This document shows, in pieces, positions 8,279 through 18,500 of a stretch of 64,000 nt of DNA. The stretch's first letter is position 1, and every line of letters begins with the position of its first letter. The DNA is from Algibacter sp045066735. Lineage in GTDB: Bacteria > Bacteroidota > Bacteroidia > Flavobacteriales > Flavobacteriaceae. The notes below the pieces were generated by a model. That model was given only the letters and a program-made list of their open reading frames with translations, was not told where the DNA came from and did not search any database. Position numbers and translations under genes: made by a program. Location: assembly GCF_045066735.1 (NCBI RefSeq), contig NZ_JBISHH010000025.1, positions 496,001 through 560,000 of the forward strand, given 5' to 3'.

Positions 8279-10399
8279 TTAAGGCATTATATATAGCTGC
8301 GCATTCCAAATAAATACGCTATCCTTATTATCAATGCTATTAATGACAACCCTGAGTGCTTCGTCTTCTTCTTTAATTGTAGTGTCTAGTTCGTATTTTT
8401 TCCAAGTATTAGTCAATTCAATATTAAGTTTTGTAGATATAGGACTACCTGAGGCTTGTTGTCTAAGACTTATATCTAGATTTCCGCTTCCCATTAGCCA
8501 AATATAAAATTTATAATCACCGGTTACCTTTTTAGTATTAATATATAAATAACCCGTTCCTTTATTAGGTCCTTTTACCTGATCGGCAGTAATATCTTTT
8601 TCAGGAGATTCTTTAACATTAGATTTTACTGTTACTTTTCTTAATATCCATTTTTCAAATTCAGATGGATGCTTTAAAATATTATTTTTATCATCAATTA
8701 TTAAGCTAAATTTGTAATCTTTTCTAGAGAATTTCATTCGTTCCAACAACTCCTCGTCAAAAAAGTTTTCTTGCGGCACATAATCTTCTAATCCTTTTAT
8801 AACAGCTAGCTCGAAAGGTTCGTCTTCTTTAAATAAATCGTCTACGCTTAAGGGCCGCTCATCTTCTCGCCAATCAAAACCTTTTAGGAATTTATCTTTT
8901 TCCTGATAATCTTTTTCAGGAAATAATGTTCCGTCAACGGTATTTAAACGCGTATATTCTTCGATGTCACTATTTGCAAATAGCATTTTTATACTGCCGG
9001 ATTTTGCTTTGTCGATACCTATTAATTCTTGTTTTTCGTTTCGTGTATAAAAAATAGACTCTGCATTTTTATTAATGTTAACTTCTCTTAATTCATTTTC
9101 ATCATTAAATAATCCAACAAGTGTTATACCGAATATTTGATTGTATCCGTTTTCACTAATAGTATCTTTACTTATTATAAATGCATTATTAAACACACGA
9201 AGTGAATCTAATTTTTCTGTTTTCGAATTTGAAATTAAATGAATTGTGTCTCCCGTCATTTGGTTTGCGTTATTCCATAAAATTGGTCGACGCTTAGTTG
9301 AAAAGGCATCGGTAGATGAAAAACGATCTAAATTAATGAGTTCAGTAAGTCCTGTTTTTTGATTCGCATGAATAGAATCGGCTTTGGCGCTAATATCTGT
9401 TTTAAACAATTTAGCATTATAGTAAGCACGAGTAATTCGGTTTTCTGGTTTTCCAGTAACCATAATTTTATCGGCATGCAGATAAACAGAATCTTTCTCT
9501 TGTACCGTAGTTACTAAAGCTCGTTTAGTTATAAAGAGAGAATCTTTAGCCCTAAAAACTTCGGCATAATGACCGGTTACAATACTGCTGTTGATGGTGT
9601 CGGTAATTTTAATATTGTTTGTAGCAGAAGCAAAACTTTTTGTATTGTCAAAATAAAGACTATCACCTTCGATAATACGATCGTCATAATATATCTTAGA
9701 ATTTTTTAGAGCATAACCTGTTTTGTTTTTTGTATCGTAAAAACCTTTTTCGCAATAGGTTTTACTATCTTCTGTAGTTATTGTTGATGGGCCAAATAAA
9801 TAAGCAAGCCCTGTATCTTCATAAAAATCAAAATAATTAGAGTTTACTACCGTACCATCTCCTGATAAAACTACATCTTCGACAAACTGAAATTTTTTGT
9901 CATTCATGTAATAACGACCAATTTTACTTGTAATCGTACCAGAGGAATCTTTAACAACATTTCCACCACTTTTGTAAAACGATTGTTGTTTTACTCTATC
10001 AAAATATAACGTATCTGTAGAAATTGTTGAATTTGGACTTTTTAAAATAACTTCACCACTTGCAAAAGCTAATTGGGTTGTACCGCTATATTCCACATAT
10101 TTAGAAGTCATGGTGATAGTGTCGCCTTGCTTTACAATGACGTTTCCGTAGGCTTCAACAAAATTTTCACCACTGTAATAAATAGCTTTATCGCACCACA
10201 TGTTACTACCTGCATGCACAATATGAACTTGCTGCATACTATTACGCGTAAGAACTTTTGCTCCTGGATAATTTTCTTCATCTACATTTAATCGTCCGGC
10301 ATATTCGATGTTAATTTTCTTTTTGTCTTGTGCATGTATAAATGTTGACAGTCCAAAAACGAAAAAGAGTAAAGTATATATGTTTGTTATTTTTATCAA
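8279..10399 (-). CDS. OstA/LptA-like periplasmic protein
   Basis: A large exported protein of the OstA-like family of Bacteroidota, related to the LptA/LptD N-terminal beta-taco fold that carries lipopolysaccharide across the periplasm. Repeated strands such as AYGNVIVKQGDTITMTSKYVEY and ASGEVILKSPNSTISTDTLYF run through residues ~40-430, matching LptA-type repeats. I favour the TTG at 10399: it leaves a compact signal peptide (IKITNIYTLLFFVFGLSTF, cut after IHAQ). The ATG at 10465 would add 22 hydrophobic residues before it. The C-terminal ~200 residues form a separate, less recognisable domain. Role in LPS transport is inference from family. Confidence 0.8.
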   Translation of the reverse strand: MIKITNIYTLLFFVFGLSTFIHAQDKKKINIEYAGRLNVDEENYPGAKVLTRNSMQQVHIVHAGSNMWCDKAIYYSGENFVEAYGNVIVKQGDTITMTSKYVEYSGTTQLAFASGEVILKSPNSTISTDTLYFDRVKQQSFYKSGGNVVKDSSGTITSKIGRYYMNDKKFQFVEDVVLSGDGTVVNSNYFDFYEDTGLAYLFGPSTITTEDSKTYCEKGFYDTKNKTGYALKNSKIYYDDRIIEGDSLYFDNTKSFASATNNIKITDTINSSIVTGHYAEVFRAKDSLFITKRALVTTVQEKDSVYLHADKIMVTGKPENRITRAYYNAKLFKTDISAKADSIHANQKTGLTELINLDRFSSTDAFSTKRRPILWNNANQMTGDTIHLISNSKTEKLDSLRVFNNAFIISKDTISENGYNQIFGITLVGLFNDENELREVNINKNAESIFYTRNEKQELIGIDKAKSGSIKMLFANSDIEEYTRLNTVDGTLFPEKDYQEKDKFLKGFDWREDERPLSVDDLFKEDEPFELAVIKGLEDYVPQENFFDEELLERMKFSRKDYKFSLIIDDKNNILKHPSEFEKWILRKVTVKSNVKESPEKDITADQVKGPNKGTGYLYINTKKVTGDYKFYIWLMGSGNLDISLRQQASGSPISTKLNIELTNTWKKYELDTTIKEEDEALRVVINSIDNKDSVFIWNAQLYIMP

Positions 10400-10521
10400 A
10401 ATGAAAATATTTGAGACAAAAATAACGATTATTAAACGGTATAATTGTATTGAAATAAAAAACACTTCAATAATTTTAGAAGTGCTTTTGATTAACTTAA
10501 GTTATAGTTAAGAATTTTCCA

Positions 10522-10562
10522 TAAAAAAAGACCTAACAGTTTAGAGAAACATATCAGGTCTT
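10522..10562 (-). terminator. Terminator of purA
   Basis: AAGACCT/AGGTCTT arms (10528-10534 and 10556-10562) enclose a 21-base loop. Read on the minus strand, the hairpin is followed by a T run, just after the purA stop. Confidence 0.75.
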
Positions 10563-10583
10563 AAAAATTATTTTGAAATATTT

Positions 10584-11861
10584 TTATTTACTTCTAAAAA
10601 TGGTTTGCTTTCTATCTGGTCCAACAGAAACAATAGTAATAGGGATTTCTAATTCTTTTTCTAAGAACTCGATATACTCATTTAAAGATTTTGGTAATTG
10701 AGAAGCTTCAGACATTTCTGTTAAATCTTCATCCCAACCGCTAAACTCAGAATATACTGGTTCTACATTTTCCGGCTCGATGTTGTAAGGGAAGTGTTCG
10801 ATTACTTCACCTTTATATTTGTAAGCTGTACATACCTTTAAGGTTTTAAAACCAGAAAGCACATCACCTTTCATCATCATTAATTGCGTTACACCATTTA
10901 CTTGGCATGCATATTTTAAAGCAATTAAATCTAACCAGCCACAACGTCTTGGTCTACCTGTTGTTGCACCAAATTCATTACCTATTTTGGCCATTTGTGC
11001 ACCATCTTCATCAAATAACTCAGTTGGGAATGGACCAGAACCAACACGCGTTGTATAAGCTTTAAAAATACCAAATACTTCGCCTATTTGGTTTGGAGCA
11101 ACACCTAAGCCTGTACATGCACCAGCTGCAGTTGTATTACTAGATGTTACAAATGGATATGTTCCAAAATCAATATCTAATAAAGACCCTTGTGCGCCTT
11201 CTGCTAAAATAGTTTTACCTGTTTTTTGTGCTTGGTAAACATATTCTTCAGAATCTATAAATTTAAGTGATTTTAAAACTTTTACAGCTTCAAAAAACTC
11301 TTTTTCTAGTTCTTCTAAGTCATATTCAATTTCAACGTCGTAAAAAGAAATCATTGACTCGTGCTTATTTGCTAAAGTTCTATATTTTTCTTTCCAATCG
11401 CATAATTCTAAATCCCCAACACGAATACCGTTTCTTCCGGTTTTATCCATGTAAGTTGGGCCAATACCTTTTAATGTAGATCCAATTTTAGCTTTTCCTT
11501 TAGAGGTTTCGCTAGCTGCATCTAGTAATCTGTGTGTTGGTAAAATAATGTGTGCTTTTCTTGAAATGACTAGCGATTTTCTGTAATCTACGCCTTGTTC
11601 TTCAAGTTTGTCAAGTTCACCTTTAAAAATTACAGGGTCTATAACTACACCGTTTCCTACTAAGTTTGTAGCATCATCATGAAAAATTCCTGATGGAATG
11701 GTGTGTAAAACATGTTTTTTTCCGTTAAAAACTAAAGTGTGTCCTGCATTTGGGCCACCTTGAAAACGTGCAATAATGTTGTAGTTAGAGGTAAGTACGT
11801 CAACAATTTTCCCTTTGCCTTCGTCTCCCCATTGTAATCCAAGTAGTAAATCTACTGCCAT
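10584..11861 (-). CDS. purA: Adenylosuccinate synthetase
   Basis: This enzyme joins IMP and aspartate using GTP to form adenylosuccinate, the first committed step to AMP. At 425 residues it has family length, with the GTP loop WGDEGKGK (11-18), the GPNAGHT segment, KGIGPTYMDKTGRNGIRV, and the C-terminal SVGPDRKQTI guanine-binding signature. It starts 11 bases after the stop of the Fur-family gene. With the RelA/SpoT and RdgB genes upstream this is a cluster around purine nucleotides and stress. PurA is a known target of (p)ppGpp in several bacteria, so the neighbourhood is functionally coherent. Confidence 0.97.
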   Translation of the reverse strand: MAVDLLLGLQWGDEGKGKIVDVLTSNYNIIARFQGGPNAGHTLVFNGKKHVLHTIPSGIFHDDATNLVGNGVVIDPVIFKGELDKLEEQGVDYRKSLVISRKAHIILPTHRLLDAASETSKGKAKIGSTLKGIGPTYMDKTGRNGIRVGDLELCDWKEKYRTLANKHESMISFYDVEIEYDLEELEKEFFEAVKVLKSLKFIDSEEYVYQAQKTGKTILAEGAQGSLLDIDFGTYPFVTSSNTTAAGACTGLGVAPNQIGEVFGIFKAYTTRVGSGPFPTELFDEDGAQMAKIGNEFGATTGRPRRCGWLDLIALKYACQVNGVTQLMMMKGDVLSGFKTLKVCTAYKYKGEVIEHFPYNIEPENVEPVYSEFSGWDEDLTEMSEASQLPKSLNEYIEFLEKELEIPITIVSVGPDRKQTIFRSK

Positions 11862-11872
11862 TGTAAAATTAG

Positions 11873-12340
11873 TTAGTTGTCTTTTTTGCTATCGGGAGAT
11901 TTTTTTTTCCCGTAGAAATAGAGTGAATGATTATTTATCTCAATATCGAAAACTTCTTCGATAGTTTTTTTAATAGATTGAATTCGAGGATCGCAAAACT
12001 CGATAACTTCTCCTGTATCTGTTAAGATAACATGGTCGTGCTGCCTGTCAAAATAAGATTTTTCGTAATGTGCTTGGTTTTGGCCAAATTGGTGTTTTCT
12101 AACTAAACCGCACTCTAAGAGTAGTTCTATGGTATTGTAAAGTGTAGCTCTCGATACACGATACTTTTTATTTTTCATATTTAGATATAGAGATTCTATA
12201 TCGAAATGTTCGTTGTTATTATAAATTTCTTGAAGTATAGCATAGCGTTCGGGTGTTTTACGGTGCCCCTTATTCTCTAAAAAGCTTGTAAAAACGCTTT
12301 TAACTATGTCTTGATTTTTAGTATCTACTTTTGTATCCAT
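11873..12340 (-). CDS. Fur-family transcriptional regulator
   Basis: A 155-residue Fur superfamily repressor. It has the winged-helix N-terminus (GHRKTPERYAILQEIY, then YRVSRATLYNTIELLLECG) and the metal-site segment HDHVILTDTGEVIEF. The CxxC pairs that carry structural zinc in many Fur and PerR proteins are absent; Cys occurs only in LLECG and FCDPRI. The specific ligand (iron, zinc, peroxide sensing) cannot be assigned. It sits 26 bases after the RelA/SpoT gene and 11 bases before purA. A promoter-like TAAATTTG (12351-12358, minus strand) just upstream suggests it can also be transcribed separately. Confidence 0.88.
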   Translation of the reverse strand: MDTKVDTKNQDIVKSVFTSFLENKGHRKTPERYAILQEIYNNNEHFDIESLYLNMKNKKYRVSRATLYNTIELLLECGLVRKHQFGQNQAHYEKSYFDRQHDHVILTDTGEVIEFCDPRIQSIKKTIEEVFDIEINNHSLYFYGKKKSPDSKKDN

Positions 12341-12350
12341 AATTTCATCG

Positions 12351-12358
12351 CAAATTTA
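12351..12358 (-). promoter_or_regulatory. Possible -7 element for the Fur-family gene
   Basis: TAAATTTG on the minus strand matches the Bacteroidota -7 consensus TAnnTTTG, 10 bases from the ATG. No TTG is seen at the usual upstream distance, and the element is very close to the start, so this is tentative. Confidence 0.35.
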
Positions 12359-12366
12359 CACTTTTT

Positions 12367-14592
12367 TTACACTCTAGTAACCTTATCTATACCATTAATT
12401 TTTTTAAGACGGTCTAAAAGTTTTTTCAAAAGGGTTTTATTCTTTACTACAACATCGATTTTTCCTGAGAAAAGTCCATCGTTACTTTGAAAACTAATAC
12501 TTTTCATATTAACACTCATATTCTCAGAAATTATGGTTGTAATATCGTTTACTAAACCAATATGGTCAATTCCGGTTAAAGAGATATGTGCCAAAAATTC
12601 TTGCTGAGAGGAATCTATCCATTTGGCAGGCATTACTCTGTACGCATAGTTAGATTGTAAACTTAACGCGTTAGGGCAATTCATTTTGTGGACTTTTAAT
12701 CCGTCGGAAACGGTTAAAAAACCAAAGACGTCATCGCCTGGGATAGGGTGGCAGCAAGTAGCCAATTTGTAATCTAGCTTTTCTTCTTCCTTGTTAAAAA
12801 CAACGGCGTCATATTTTGATGTAATTTCATCTTTCTCTAATTCGTCTGTATTGATATTTGCTTTCCGAGTTATTTTGCTTTTTAGGAAACTCATTAAAGC
12901 ATTGCTTCTTGATGCAGCGTATGCTTTTAGCATGGTGTTATCTATGGTTCCAAGGCCAATTCTGTAGAATAAATCGAGGCTAGTTTTTAGTTTGAAATAG
13001 TTAACCATTTCGTTAATAGACTCTTCGTTAAGGTTTACTTTTAGCTGTTTTAATTTACGGCGTAAAATTTCCTTACCATCTTCACCTATAAGTTTTCTAT
13101 CTTCTTTTAATGCCGATTTTATTTTACTTCGTGATCGAGCCGTGGTAGAATAATCGAGCCAGTTAGGGTTTGGTTTAGCATTTTCGGAGGTTAAAATATC
13201 GACTTGGTCTCCACTTTTTAACTCATAGCTTAAGGGTACTAATTTACCATTAACTTTCGCACCTCGAGTTTTCATTCCTACTTCTGTATGGATGCTAAAT
13301 GCAAAATCTAAAGTTGTAGCTCCTTTTGGGAGAGATTTTAAATCTCCTTTTGGAGTGAAAACAAATATTTCTTTTGAGTATAAGTTTAGTTTAAATTGTT
13401 CTACAAAATCAACAGCATTGGTATGCGGGTTTTCTAGAGCTTCTTGTAATCTATTTATCCAGCTTTCTAAATTATCCTCTTTTTCGCTACCTTGTTTGTA
13501 TTTGTAGTGCGCTGCATAACCTTTTTCGGCTATTTCGTTCATGCGTTCACTACGTATTTGCACTTCAACCCAGCGGCCTTTCGGTCCCATTACTGTAATA
13601 TGGAGGGCTTCATAACCGGTACTTTTTGGCGAAGAAATCCAATCGCGAAGGCGTATAGGGTTTGGTCTAAAGTGATCTGTGACTATAGAGTATATTTTCC
13701 AGGCAAGAAATTTTTCGTTCTGCGGATCGGCATCGCATTTATATATAATTCTTATAGCGAACTTATCGTAAACTTCATCAAAAGATACGCCTTGATTAAT
13801 CATTTTCTTTCTAATTGAAAAAATTGATTTTGGACGACCCTTTATCGTGTAATTTAGTTTTTCTTTATCAAGAGAGTGCTTAATAACTTCACTAAACTGT
13901 TCAATATAAATATCTTGGTCTTTTTTGCTTTCTTTAGTTTTGTTTAAAATATCGTTATAATCTACTGGTTCAAGATATTTTAAGCCTAAATCTTCAAGGT
14001 CTGTTTTTATATTGTATAACCCTATGCGGTGTGCTAGAGGCGCATAAATATAAAGAGTTTCCGATGCTATTTTAATTTGTTTATCTGGCCGCATAGAATC
14101 CATGGTTTGCATATTATGCAACCTATCGGCTATTTTTATAATGATAACGCGAACATCATCATTTAAGGTCAATAACATTTTACGGAAATTTTCGGCTTGT
14201 AGCGAAACATCCATGTCTTGATCTTTACTTAAAGAAGAAATTTTGGTTAAACCAGCAACAATGGTTGCAATGGTTTTTCCAAATTGTTTTTCAATGTCTT
14301 CAATTTTATAATCTGGACTATCTTCAACAACATCGTGTAATAAAGCGGCAGCAATAGAGGTGGCATCTAAACCAATTTCTTGAGCTACTATTTTGGCTAC
14401 GGCAATAGGATGGAAAATATAGGCTTCTCCAGATTTACGGCGTTGGTCTTTATGTCCGTCTACGGCAACTTCAAATGCCTTACGGATTAGTTTTTTATCA
14501 TCATCAGAAAGCGTTGTATAACTAACCTTTAATAGTTCTTTATAAGCTTTTTTAATGGCCGCGTTCTCTTTTTCTATGTATTCCTCAGTCAT
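12367..14592 (-). CDS. RelA/SpoT bifunctional (p)ppGpp synthetase/hydrolase
   Basis: A 741-residue long-form RSH enzyme that makes and degrades the stringent-response alarmone. Domain order: HD hydrolase (His61 and His86-Asp87 in LLHDVVEDSPD), synthetase (RPKSIFSIRKKM near 258 and YDKFAIRII), TGS (KEIFVFTPKGDLKSLP near 407), the zinc-finger-like region (ATCCHPIPGDDVFGF near 612) and a C-terminal ACT domain from ~665. Both catalytic halves look intact, so it is expected to be bifunctional, as is typical for the main RSH of Bacteroidota. It is followed by the Fur-family gene and purA. Confidence 0.95.
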   Translation of the reverse strand: MTEEYIEKENAAIKKAYKELLKVSYTTLSDDDKKLIRKAFEVAVDGHKDQRRKSGEAYIFHPIAVAKIVAQEIGLDATSIAAALLHDVVEDSPDYKIEDIEKQFGKTIATIVAGLTKISSLSKDQDMDVSLQAENFRKMLLTLNDDVRVIIIKIADRLHNMQTMDSMRPDKQIKIASETLYIYAPLAHRIGLYNIKTDLEDLGLKYLEPVDYNDILNKTKESKKDQDIYIEQFSEVIKHSLDKEKLNYTIKGRPKSIFSIRKKMINQGVSFDEVYDKFAIRIIYKCDADPQNEKFLAWKIYSIVTDHFRPNPIRLRDWISSPKSTGYEALHITVMGPKGRWVEVQIRSERMNEIAEKGYAAHYKYKQGSEKEDNLESWINRLQEALENPHTNAVDFVEQFKLNLYSKEIFVFTPKGDLKSLPKGATTLDFAFSIHTEVGMKTRGAKVNGKLVPLSYELKSGDQVDILTSENAKPNPNWLDYSTTARSRSKIKSALKEDRKLIGEDGKEILRRKLKQLKVNLNEESINEMVNYFKLKTSLDLFYRIGLGTIDNTMLKAYAASRSNALMSFLKSKITRKANINTDELEKDEITSKYDAVVFNKEEEKLDYKLATCCHPIPGDDVFGFLTVSDGLKVHKMNCPNALSLQSNYAYRVMPAKWIDSSQQEFLAHISLTGIDHIGLVNDITTIISENMSVNMKSISFQSNDGLFSGKIDVVVKNKTLLKKLLDRLKKINGIDKVTRV

Positions 14593-14658
14593 AGACTAAA
14601 AGTAATAAAACAAATTTAATAGCCAACGTCAAAAATTACTTTTTTTAGTAAGCTTTTT

Positions 14659-15237
14659 TTAATTTTTTTCAGTTAAGAATTGAACTAATTGTTTAACAGC
14701 TTTACCGCGATGACCAATATTGTTTTTTATACTTAAGTCCATTTCTGCAAAGGTATTGTTATGGTCGTTGGGTTTAAAAACTGGATCGTAACCAAAACCT
14801 TTTTTACCATGTTTTTCTGTTGTAATTATACCCTCACAAATACCTGTAAAAGTTTTGAGACTTCCATTTAAGTGTAATGCTATTACAGTTTTAAATTGTG
14901 CAGTTCTATCTGTTTTGTTTTGTAGTTGTTCTAACAATTTGTTGGTATTATCTTCAGCATTACGCTGTTCTCCTGCATAACGAGCAGAATAAACACCAGG
15001 TTCTCCATTTAGCGCTTTAACTTCTAAACCGGTATCGTCGGCAAAGCAATCGTAATTATAATGTTCTTTTATGTATTCGGCTTTTTGCTTGGCATTACCT
15101 TCAATTGTATTATGGGTTTCGGGTACATCTTCAAAACACCCAATATCTTTTAAGCTGAGTAATTCAATTTTACTTGGTATTAGCGATTGTACTTCTTTTA
15201 TTTTATTTAAATTATTTGTTGCAAAAACTAGTTTCAT
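14659..15237 (-). CDS. rdgB: dITP/XTP pyrophosphatase (RdgB/HAM1 family)
   Basis: This house-cleaning enzyme hydrolyses non-canonical purine NTPs (dITP, XTP) to monophosphates. It is 192 residues long with the family motifs: the substrate loop ATNNLNKIKEV (6-16), FADDTGLEV (65-73), EPGVYSARYAG (79-89), FGYDPVFKP and IGHRGKA near the C-terminus. It lies 66 bases upstream of the RSH gene on the same strand. The ~275 bases upstream hold no recognisable gene. Confidence 0.95.
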   Translation of the reverse strand: MKLVFATNNLNKIKEVQSLIPSKIELLSLKDIGCFEDVPETHNTIEGNAKQKAEYIKEHYNYDCFADDTGLEVKALNGEPGVYSARYAGEQRNAEDNTNKLLEQLQNKTDRTAQFKTVIALHLNGSLKTFTGICEGIITTEKHGKKGFGYDPVFKPNDHNNTFAEMDLSIKNNIGHRGKAVKQLVQFLTEKN

Positions 15238-15511
15238 TCTTAATGTGGGGTTTTTCGACTGTAAAAGTCTTATTTAGTTTAACTTATTGAAAAAAAAACG
15301 TACATAATTCTTTAAAATTTCATATTTTGGCATTGTTTTGTTAGTATTTGTAGCCCCGAATAATAATACATATATCCCTCTGTTTAATGTTTTTTTATAT
15401 CAATAGCGGTCTAACTGTAATAATAGCATTCTATTTTTAAAAATTAGAGTTAAAGTAAAAATATTTTTTGTTTAAGTTAAGTCAATTAAGGTTGAACAGT
15501 AAAAGCTATTA

Positions 15512-18500
15512 ATGGAAAAATTAGAAAAATCTATAAAGAAAAGGTATCTATTATTTGTCTTTTCTATTATGATAATAACAATTGCCGCTTTGTTTATTGT
15601 GCAAAGTAGTGTAAGCTCGCAAATTTTAGATTCTAATTTAATTAATGTTGCCGAAAAACAACGAGCTTTAGGACAGCGTATATCCAAATTAGCTTTTAGA
15701 GTTGGGTTTGTAGAGAAAGAGGGATCTTATACAAGTTCTTATGCTATTTTAAATCAATACATAAATCAATGGGATAGTTTACATCGCTATCAGCAGAGTG
15801 TTAATAGTAAAAAAGAAAACAGGGAAGTTGTAGATTCTCTATTAATAAAAAACAAAGTCTACTTAAAAAAAATAGTTGCATCTAGTAAAAAAACTACAAA
15901 GAAATCGGGTTTAGATATATTTCAGGCCGAATTGAAACATATTTATGATGTAGAGCAACCTTATCTCGAAAATCTTGATTTATTAATTTCTCAATATCAA
16001 AAAAAAGGAGAAACAAATTTAAGAGCTTTAAAAGTCGTAATTTATTCTTTGGCTATAGGTGTCTTTTTACTATTGTTAGGAGGTTTTTTAACAGTAGTAA
16101 AGCCGGCCTTTAAAAAGTTTTTGATTAATGTAAAAGAAATAAAAAAATCTAATAAAGAATTGGCTAGTTCAAAAGCCAAAATAAAATCTAACCTAATAGA
16201 ACTTACAAAACTTAAAACAGATTTAGAGCTTAAAGATGCTAATAATAAAATATTTATAGAGCAAGCTCCTACGGCTATTGCTATGCTAGATACCAATATG
16301 TGTTATATAGCAGCTTCTAAAAAATGGATTTCGGATTATAAAATGGAAGATGAAGAAATTATTGGTCGTTGCCATTATGATCTTTTTCCTGAAATTGGAG
16401 ATGATTGGAAAGCTAACCATCAAAAATGCCTAAATGGAGCCATAGATAAATGTGACGAAGCACCATTTGTGCGCTCAGATGGATCTACACAATGGATTTT
16501 TTGGGATGTACGGCCTTGGTACATATCAGAAGGTGTTGTTGGAGGTTTGATAATGCATACCGGTGATATTACAGAAATTAAAGAGAATGAGGAAGAAAAA
16601 GATTTAATAAAAAATATATTAAACAATACAAGTGAAGTTGCTAGAATTGGTACTTGGGAAGTAGACCTAGCAAAAAATAAAATGTATTGGAGTAAAATAG
16701 TTTGTGAAATACATGGAATAGAAGAAGGTTACTTACCAAGTATTGAGGCTGGAATTAATTTTTATAAAGAAGGGAAAAGTAGAGATTCTCTTGAGAAGGC
16801 TGTTAAGGAAGCTATAGAAAACGGAACACCTTACGATTTAGAGTTAGAGCTAATAACTCCAATGGGAGATGTGGTTTGGGTTAGATCTATAGGTCAGGTT
16901 AAAATGGTTAATGGAAAAAGCATAAAGCTTTATGGACTATTGCAAGATATAAGTAAAATAAAAGAGTCTGAGATAGCCCTAAATAAGGCTCATTCCGAGT
17001 TAAAAGCTATTTTTAATTCTGAATCCATAGCTATTGTATCTACTAATAAAGATGGTGTTATTAGTCATTTTAATCGTGGTGCAGAAATCCTAACAGGTTA
17101 TTCGGCCTCTGAAATGATTGGTTTAAAAAGACCAAAAGCATATCATTTGCAAACAGAGTTAGATGCATTCAGAATTGATATGGCAAGATTACACGGTAAA
17201 GACCCTGAGGGTTTTAGCGCGCAGTTAGAATTATCAAAAAATAATGCTTTTGATACTCGTGAATGGACGTATTTAAGGAAAGACGGTACAACAATGCCTG
17301 TGCAATTAACTTTAACTTCTATTAAGGATGATAACGATAACCTTATTGGTTTTTTAGGTGTTTCAACTGATGTTTCGGAAAAAAGAATAGTGCAAAACGA
17401 ACTTTTAAGAAAAAATCAATTACTAACCTTTGCCGAGAAAATTACCAAGATGGGGAATTGGCAATGGGATCCCGTTAATGGTTTAAGCGAATTGTCAGCT
17501 GGATTCCATGAAGTTTATGAGTTTGATGAAGTAAAAAAGAGTTTAACTTTTGATGATTACCTTAATTACATCCACCCAGATGATAAAGAAAAAGTAGAAA
17601 AACATATTAGTGATACTTTTGAAAATAAGCATTTTGAGAATAACTTTGTGCATCGTATTGTAACTGCTAAAGGTAACGTAAAAACAATACAGCTTTTAGG
17701 TAAGGTATTTACAAATGAATTAGGGGAAATTGTTAGAATTGTTGGTGCCGACCAGGATATTACCGAACAAAAACGGTCTGAAACCGAATTATTGCGTAAA
17801 AATCATTTTCTAAGTTTAGCTGAAAGAATAGCGAATATAGGGAATTGGCAATGGGATGTCGTTGGTAATAGATTGAAATGGTCGGCAAATATGCATGGAA
17901 TTTATGGCAGTAATGAAAAAGAAACCGATTTAAATTATGATTCTTTCTTTAAATTTGTTCATCCGGAAGATAAAGATATGGTTGCCGCATGCGTGGACAT
18001 TGCTTATAAGGAAAAAAAGTTTCCAGATAATTTTATACACCGCATTATTACTGGTAGTGGAGAGGTGAAAACAATACAGTCTTTTGGAGAGATTATTCTT
18101 GATGATCAAGGTGATATTATTGAAATGATTGGAACTACACAAGATATCACTAAGCAAAAAATGGCCGAAAATAAGTTTAGAGGCTTATTAGAGTCTGCGC
18201 CAGATGCTATGGTAATAACTAATGGAGAAGGAGTAATTCAACTTATTAATAAACAAGCTGAAAAATTATTTGGATATCGAATAGATGAGATATTAGGAGC
18301 GTCTGTGGAAGTACTTATACCTAAAAGATTTTTGGATGTACATGAGAGTCATCGTGATGACTATTTTAATAATCCCCATGTAAGGTCTATAGGTGAAGGA
18401 AAAGAACTTTTTGCTATAAATAAAGCAGGTATGGAATTCCCTATACAAATAAGTTTAAGTCCTTTAGAAACAGAACAGGGCTTATTAGTGTCTACCGCAA

